From RGIG3009 sp045596745 (GTDB taxonomy: Bacteria > Bacillota > Clostridia > Oscillospirales > Acutalibacteraceae): 64,000 bases of DNA. The notes under the pieces were generated by a model. It was not told where the DNA came from and made no database searches. It saw only the letters and a list, made by a program, of their open reading frames with translations. The stretch is taken from assembly GCA_045596745.1 (NCBI GenBank), contig JAZODA010000023.1, positions 1 to 64,000 on the forward strand, read 5' to 3'. Shown one piece after another: positions 60,301 through 64,000 of the stretch; the first letter of the stretch is position 1; the number at the start of each line of letters is the position of its first letter. The translations under genes and the position numbers were made by a program.

Positions 60301-61779
60301 GCCGGTCAACTCGGTAATCTTCGCAGGAATCGGCTTTTCGGGGTCAACAAAGGTGTTGAATTCTTCCACCACTTCGCCGTCACGCAGGCGCACCGCACCG
60401 ATTTCGGTCATACGGTCCACACCGGCGTTAAGGCCCGTGGTCTCCAGGTCAAACACAATAAATTCGCTGTCCAGCGAGCGGTTCTCCACTCCCTGAGCAA
60501 TCGACACGTTGTCATTTTCAAAGTACGCTTCCACGCCGTAGAGAATCTTAATCGGCGTGCCGTTCTTCTTCGCCTTTTCGGCGGCATTCATCGCTTCGGG
60601 GAACGCCTGTGCCACACCGTGGTCGGTAATCGCCACAGCAGGATGTCCCCACTCGGCGGCGCGCAGCACCAACGCTTCCGCATCCGACACCGCATCCATC
60701 GCCGACATCTTGGTATGCAGATGCAGTTCCACACGCTTGACTTCGGCGTTATCCTGCTTCTTATAGCGGTCAACCAGCGCGATGGATTTCGGGTTAAACA
60801 CATTGCCCTTGGCAAACTCATCAAACTCGTACAAGCCGTTTGCCAAAATGCAAACGCCGTTTTTCAGCGATTCCATCGCTTCCAGCTTCGCCTTGTCGCG
60901 CTTGGTATCCGTCCACAAAATCACCGAAATGGAGTTGGTGCGGTCGCTGATAAAGAAGGTGTGGCGAATACGCGTACCGTCACGGAATGCACGAGTCTCG
61001 TAACCGAACACCTCGCCCCACACGGTCGCGGTCATACCATCCTGCAGCTTGACAAGCGGCACAGGCATATCCCGCGGCACACTGCCAAACAGCGGCGACG
61101 CGGTCTCGCGGTAAATCGGCAAACCGTCGCTCGGCGGCACCGATGCATCCGCAGGCTTACCGGGCTTCACAACAACAGGAGCAGGCTTGTCCCCTTTGGG
61201 TGCGGACTGCGCTGCCTGCTGCGCGGCACGCTGCGCCGCTTCGCGGGATTCGCGCTCCGCTTCTTCCATCAGTTTGCGATACTGCTCGTCCTGCTCGTCC
61301 ACACCGGACTCGCCGTGGAACGTAATCGGCACGCGGCGACCAAACAATTCCGCAATCGTCTGACCCAGCATCGTATCGGTGTGGGTGGCGTGAATCATAT
61401 CCATACCACCGTGGCGCAGCGTGACCGAGTAGCCCTCGCCTTCTTTGGCAAACACCGCATCGTTGAACGTGCCGTTAACCGCTACACAGCGGCGGCGCAA
61501 AAACGACACGATGGTGGGAAAGCACGCTTCACACAGCGTCTCTTCCGGATACTGCGGCATCAGTTCCACCGTGCGCAGACCCAATCCGCTCGCCAACGCC
61601 TGCTCCACAGGCACAAACGCCTCGAACGGCACGAAGTCCGCCATTTTGAGCGTCATACGCAAAAAACGCTCGGCGCGGTTGACCTGCATATCCGCGACCG
61701 TCGCCGAAGCAAACGGGCGCAGCAGTTCCGCGTCGGTTATGTAAGGAGAGAACAACGTCAAAATATCCGGATAACTCAT
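57400..61779 (-). CDS. polC: DNA polymerase III alpha subunit, PolC type
   Basis: A 1459-residue replicative polymerase. The OB fold is at about residues 240-310, the PHP domain opens with ELHLHTKMSAMD (about 350), and a DnaQ-like 3'-5' exonuclease is inserted at about 440-605 (FDLETTGL; DARVLANIF). The palm follows: GSRGSVGSSF, a zinc-binding set (CSKC near 925 with CPVCG near 945), the catalytic pair in PDIDLNFAS (about 980), QHPGG and KLDNLGH. The helix-hairpin-helix end is GISKSVVESLGALG. Exonuclease and polymerase motifs are intact. Its ATG overlaps the ispG stop. It is the reference for recognising the PolC-like domain at 9304-10800. Confidence 0.97.
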   Translation of the reverse strand: MSYPDILTLFSPYITDAELLRPFASATVADMQVNRAERFLRMTLKMADFVPFEAFVPVEQALASGLGLRTVELMPQYPEETLCEACFPTIVSFLRRRCVAVNGTFNDAVFAKEGEGYSVTLRHGGMDMIHATHTDTMLGQTIAELFGRRVPITFHGESGVDEQDEQYRKLMEEAERESREAAQRAAQQAAQSAPKGDKPAPVVVKPGKPADASVPPSDGLPIYRETASPLFGSVPRDMPVPLVKLQDGMTATVWGEVFGYETRAFRDGTRIRHTFFISDRTNSISVILWTDTKRDKAKLEAMESLKNGVCILANGLYEFDEFAKGNVFNPKSIALVDRYKKQDNAEVKRVELHLHTKMSAMDAVSDAEALVLRAAEWGHPAVAITDHGVAQAFPEAMNAAEKAKKNGTPIKILYGVEAYFENDNVSIAQGVENRSLDSEFIVFDLETTGLNAGVDRMTEIGAVRLRDGEVVEEFNTFVDPEKPIPAKITELTGITDEMVKGAPKEGEALRAFFEFCGDNPILVAHNARFDTGFVRAAAGRCGVSLPFGSVDTVPICRALYPSLKNHKLDTVAKHLELEPFNHHRACDDARVLANIFTCILGELDEKYSMSMVEEINSLAGEGGPSKARPYHQVLLAKNTVGLKNLYKLISYSHLKNFYKRPRISRSKLLEMREGLIIGSACEQGELFCAIVEGKPWEELCSIARFYDFLEVQPIGNNRFMLRNGTARDDEQLREFNRTVIRLGEELNIPVCATCDVHFLDPEDEVYRRILQAGQGYGDADMQPPLYLRTTDEMLKEFDYLPAEKAYEIVVENPNRIAEMIEDIRPIPEGNYPPHIEGSDEELTEITWNRAKEIYGDPVPEIVSARLEKELNSIIKNGFAVLYMIAQKLVKNSVDNGYLVGSRGSVGSSFVAHMAGISEVNPLEPHYVCSKCKHSEFITDGSYGSGFDLPEKQCPVCGEMLERDGQEIPFETFLGFDGDKTPDIDLNFASEYQTRAHKYTESLFGSDHVFKAGTIATVAEKTAFGYVKKYAEERGLALSNAEIARLSDGCTGVKRTTGQHPGGMVVVPNEYVIEDFCPAQHPADDPNSDVITTHFDFHSIHDTILKLDNLGHVIPTIYKYLEEYTGISVMKVPMSDPEVYKLFTSPEPLGVTVEQIDCETGTLSLPEMGTPFVRQMLLDCRPSTFADLLQISGLSHGTDVWLGNAQELIRAGTCTISDVIGTRDNIMTYLMHKGLPPKMAFKIMEIVRKGKATKLLTDEHFEAMKEHNVPSWYVDSCMKIKYMFPKAHAAAYCTAALRVAWYKVHRPIEYYAAYFTGRGEDFDAEPVMGGKEAVKRLMDSIRAKDKKEATAKELSQAESLHIVYEAMQRGVEFLPVDLYKSHSYKFVPEDGKIRMPFSAVRGLGGAAAQSLMDARADGEYISCDDLQNRSGISKSVVESLGALGALGSLPATSQMNLFEM

Positions 61780-62825
61780 AACGACTCCACTTCTTTAATC
61801 AATTCCTCCACAGCGTCCTCTTCCGGCACCGTGCGGATCACTTCACCTTTTTTAAACAATGCCACACGACCATCGCCGCCGGCAATACCGATATCCGCTT
61901 CACGCGCTTCACCCGGACCGTTGACAACGCATCCCATCACCGCCACGCGGATGGGTTTATGTACCGTCTTCAGCCGTTCTTCCACCTGAGCGGCAATGCC
62001 AATCAGGTCGATACGCGTGCGTCCGCAGGTAGGACAGGAAATCAGTTGCGGCTCACCCGGCAGCAAATCCAACGCCGCCAGAATGCGCCGTCCCGCTTCC
62101 ACTTCCTTGACAGGGTCAGCGGTCAGCGACACGTGGATGGTATCACCGATACCGCGAAGCAGCAGCGAACCGATACCGATAGCCGACTTCATCACGCCCA
62201 TCTGCTCGGTACCTGCCTCCGTCACACCGAGGTGCAACGGATACCGACACGCATCGGCGGTCAGTTCGTACGCCTTTACCATCGTCTCCACGTTGGAGGA
62301 CTTGATGGAAATGACGATATCATCAAAGTCGTATTTTTCCAGCAGTCCTGCGTGATACAGCGCGCTGTCGCGCATGGCTTCGGCGCAGGGGTGTCCGTAC
62401 TTTTTGAGAATCTCTTTTTCCAGCGAACCGGAATTCACACCGATACGAATCGGCACACCTGCGGCACGGCACGCGTCCGCCACCGCCTTCACACGGCTTT
62501 CCTCACCGATGTTACCGGGGTTGATACGAATCTTGTCCACACCCGCCGCAACGCTTTCCAGCGCCAGCTTATAATCGAAATGGATGTCCGCCACCAGCGG
62601 AATATCCACCGCCGATTTCACCGCATCCACGAGTCTCACCGCCGCCGCATCCGGCACGGCAATACGCAAAATATCGCAGCCTGCGTCGCGCAGAGCCTGT
62701 GCCTGTCGCACCGTACCCTCGACATCGTGGGACGGCACACAGCCCATCGACTGCACAGCGATAGGCGCACCACCGCCAATCACCACTCCGCCGATATTCA
62801 CCGCTTTACACACGCGACGCTGCAT
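61776..62825 (-). CDS. ispG: (E)-4-hydroxy-3-methylbut-2-enyl-diphosphate synthase IspG
   Basis: A 349-residue [4Fe-4S] enzyme of the MEP isoprenoid pathway. The TIM-barrel part has VQSMGCVPSHDVEGTVRQ and VADIHFDYKLAL, with KIRINPGNIG. The cluster cysteines are in LISCPTCGR and MGCVVNGPGEA, and the closing ADIGIAGG is present. The ATG at 62825 is preferred (GAGGTG 6 bases upstream) over an earlier GTG. It lies 12 bases after rseP, the usual Firmicute dxr-rseP-ispG order. Confidence 0.96.
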   Translation of the reverse strand: MQRRVCKAVNIGGVVIGGGAPIAVQSMGCVPSHDVEGTVRQAQALRDAGCDILRIAVPDAAAVRLVDAVKSAVDIPLVADIHFDYKLALESVAAGVDKIRINPGNIGEESRVKAVADACRAAGVPIRIGVNSGSLEKEILKKYGHPCAEAMRDSALYHAGLLEKYDFDDIVISIKSSNVETMVKAYELTADACRYPLHLGVTEAGTEQMGVMKSAIGIGSLLLRGIGDTIHVSLTADPVKEVEAGRRILAALDLLPGEPQLISCPTCGRTRIDLIGIAAQVEERLKTVHKPIRVAVMGCVVNGPGEAREADIGIAGGDGRVALFKKGEVIRTVPEEDAVEELIKEVESL

Positions 62826-62837
62826 ACGTAACACCTC

Positions 62838-63968
62838 TTAAGCAAAAATTCTCACAATATCGTTAAACGTAACAAACACAATCAGTATGAGTAGCAGGAG
62901 CAGACCGATGCCATGCACCAAACCCTCGTACTTCGGGGGAACACGCCGACGCGTGACACCCTCCCAGATTAAGAACATCAGGCGACCGCCGTCCAGTGCG
63001 GGCAACGGCAAGAGATTGAAGATACCGATGTTCACCGTCAGCAGTGCCAGCAACATCAGCACCGTACCGAGACCCTCGAGCCAATCGGTTTCCTGCACAG
63101 CGACTTCCACCGTGTCCCCGATGATGTCGATGGTACCCACAGGACCTGACAAATCCGACACCGCGAACCGACCTGTGACCAGCCCTTTGAGGCTGCGCCA
63201 CACCGTCACCGCCAGACTGCACTGCGTTTTCCACGATTCGGTGATTACCGAACCCGCCGTTTTTGGGATCGGCTTGACGTAAAAGTCGTAGTACAACACG
63301 TTGCGCTGTGTTTTTTCGGAAAACTCGCGGCGGAATTTGACCGCCGGCAGCGTTACCGTCTGTTCCTCACCGTCCACCACGCGCAGCACCTCCATCTCGA
63401 AGGTGTCGCCGCCGCTTTGCAGCAAGAACGTGATGTCCATCGAAGAAAACACGCGCTGACCGTCGATGGTCCAGAGAGTGTCCCCGGGGCGCAATCCGCT
63501 TTGATACGACGGACTGTCTTCCGACAACACCGAAATCTGTGTGCTGCTGTAGTAGGTGTGTCCGTTCGCCTCGGGACGGACGCAAACACCATGATACACG
63601 AGCAAAATCAAAAATCCAAGTAACAGGTTCATCGCCACACCGGCCACCGTGATGATCACGCGGCGCCAGACGGGCTTGTTCAAAAAGGAACGCGGATTGG
63701 CATCGGTAACATCCCGATTATCCGAACGAACCTCGCCACCACCGGCGGCATCTTCACCCTCCATCGCGCAGTATCCACCAATCGGAAACAGGCGCACGGA
63801 ATAACGGGTTTCTTTTTTGCCGAACCCGAACAGTTTCGGACCGAAACCGATGGAAAATTCATTCACCTGAACGCCCATCGCTTTCGCCGCCAGAAAATGT
63901 CCCAGTTCGTGCACCATCACGATGATGCCGAACAGCAGAAGCGCCGCAAGCAGGCGTCCCGCAAACAC
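62838..63968 (-). CDS. rseP: RIP zinc metalloprotease RseP
   Basis: A 376-residue site-2 protease that cuts membrane-embedded anti-sigma and signal-peptide remnants. The zinc site HELGH is at residues 20-24, with the second ligand in LPALDGGRL. A PDZ domain lies between (SPSYQSGLRPGDTLWTIDG). Four membrane segments fit the family. The start is uncertain: GTG 63966-63968 gives the usual spacing to HELGH but lies 20 bases from the only GAGGTG. The reading frame stays open back to 63992 with no ATG, so a non-standard start nearer the ribosome site is possible. Confidence 0.92.
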   Translation of the reverse strand: MFAGRLLAALLLFGIIVMVHELGHFLAAKAMGVQVNEFSIGFGPKLFGFGKKETRYSVRLFPIGGYCAMEGEDAAGGGEVRSDNRDVTDANPRSFLNKPVWRRVIITVAGVAMNLLLGFLILLVYHGVCVRPEANGHTYYSSTQISVLSEDSPSYQSGLRPGDTLWTIDGQRVFSSMDITFLLQSGGDTFEMEVLRVVDGEEQTVTLPAVKFRREFSEKTQRNVLYYDFYVKPIPKTAGSVITESWKTQCSLAVTVWRSLKGLVTGRFAVSDLSGPVGTIDIIGDTVEVAVQETDWLEGLGTVLMLLALLTVNIGIFNLLPLPALDGGRLMFLIWEGVTRRRVPPKYEGLVHGIGLLLLLILIVFVTFNDIVRIFA

Positions 63969-64000
63969 GAGTACCGAAAGGATACGATCACCTCATCCAT

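Overview
The window reads as a chromosomal segment of a spore-forming Clostridia bacterium, most likely an Oscillospirales/Ruminococcaceae-type gut anaerobe. The evidence is a cotJABC spore-coat operon, a cdaA-cdaR c-di-AMP module, a PolC-type replicative polymerase, DUF3343 paired with an EF2568-type cysteine desulfurase, and a moderately high G+C content with strong GGAGG ribosome sites. I found no rRNA, tRNA, CRISPR array, prophage or insertion sequence. Most transcription units have a readable sigma-A promoter, usually with a 17-base spacer and a TGn extension, and a rho-independent terminator. These set unit boundaries and correct many start codons.

Layout. 1-5.0 kb (minus): end of the cotJ operon, cdaA-cdaR, cysteine desulfurase with its DUF3343 partner, and ruvX. 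5.2-6.5 kb (plus): glutamate dehydrogenase. 6.5-13.3 kb is an accessory region with lower G+C in its middle. It holds a DUF559 nuclease gene framed by inverted palindromic repeats, a membrane-anchored beta-propeller-like protein, an XRE operon whose second gene fuses a helix-turn-helix to a degenerate PolC-like polymerase domain, two copies of a 51-bp repeat that looks like a combined terminator and promoter, a compact promoter-structured RNA-terminator unit, and a zinc-ribbon membrane protein. 13.3-20.8 kb (minus): malQ-glgP-malE-malF-malG, a complete maltodextrin uptake and breakdown unit. 20.9-22.1 kb: a lipoprotein sharing the beta-propeller-like domain. 22.2-27.8 kb (minus): cca, then prfC-arsC-like-mutY-comEB-fabG-like with tight overlaps.

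27.9-30.2 kb (plus): a divergent NAGPA-fold protein and an acidic single-pass membrane protein. 30.2-37.1 kb: GH1 glycosidase (minus), then asnS, an aspartate-aminotransferase-family gene and secDF (plus). 37.1-38.8 kb: an RpiR regulator and a PfkB kinase. 38.9-45.7 kb: six consecutive paralogous metallophosphoesterases in two operons. 45.8-54.8 kb: acyltransferase, alpha/beta hydrolase, secG, a ParEC-type topoisomerase, a RING/zinc-ribbon membrane protein and TspO. 54.8-64 kb (minus): rseP-ispG-polC-rlmD and a seventh metallophosphoesterase.

The best candidates for something undescribed are the XRE-PolC-like fusion (9304-10800), which can be aligned by eye with the genuine PolC at 57400-61779, and the structured RNA unit at 13107-13270. 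All calls come from reading the sequence; no database search was possible.
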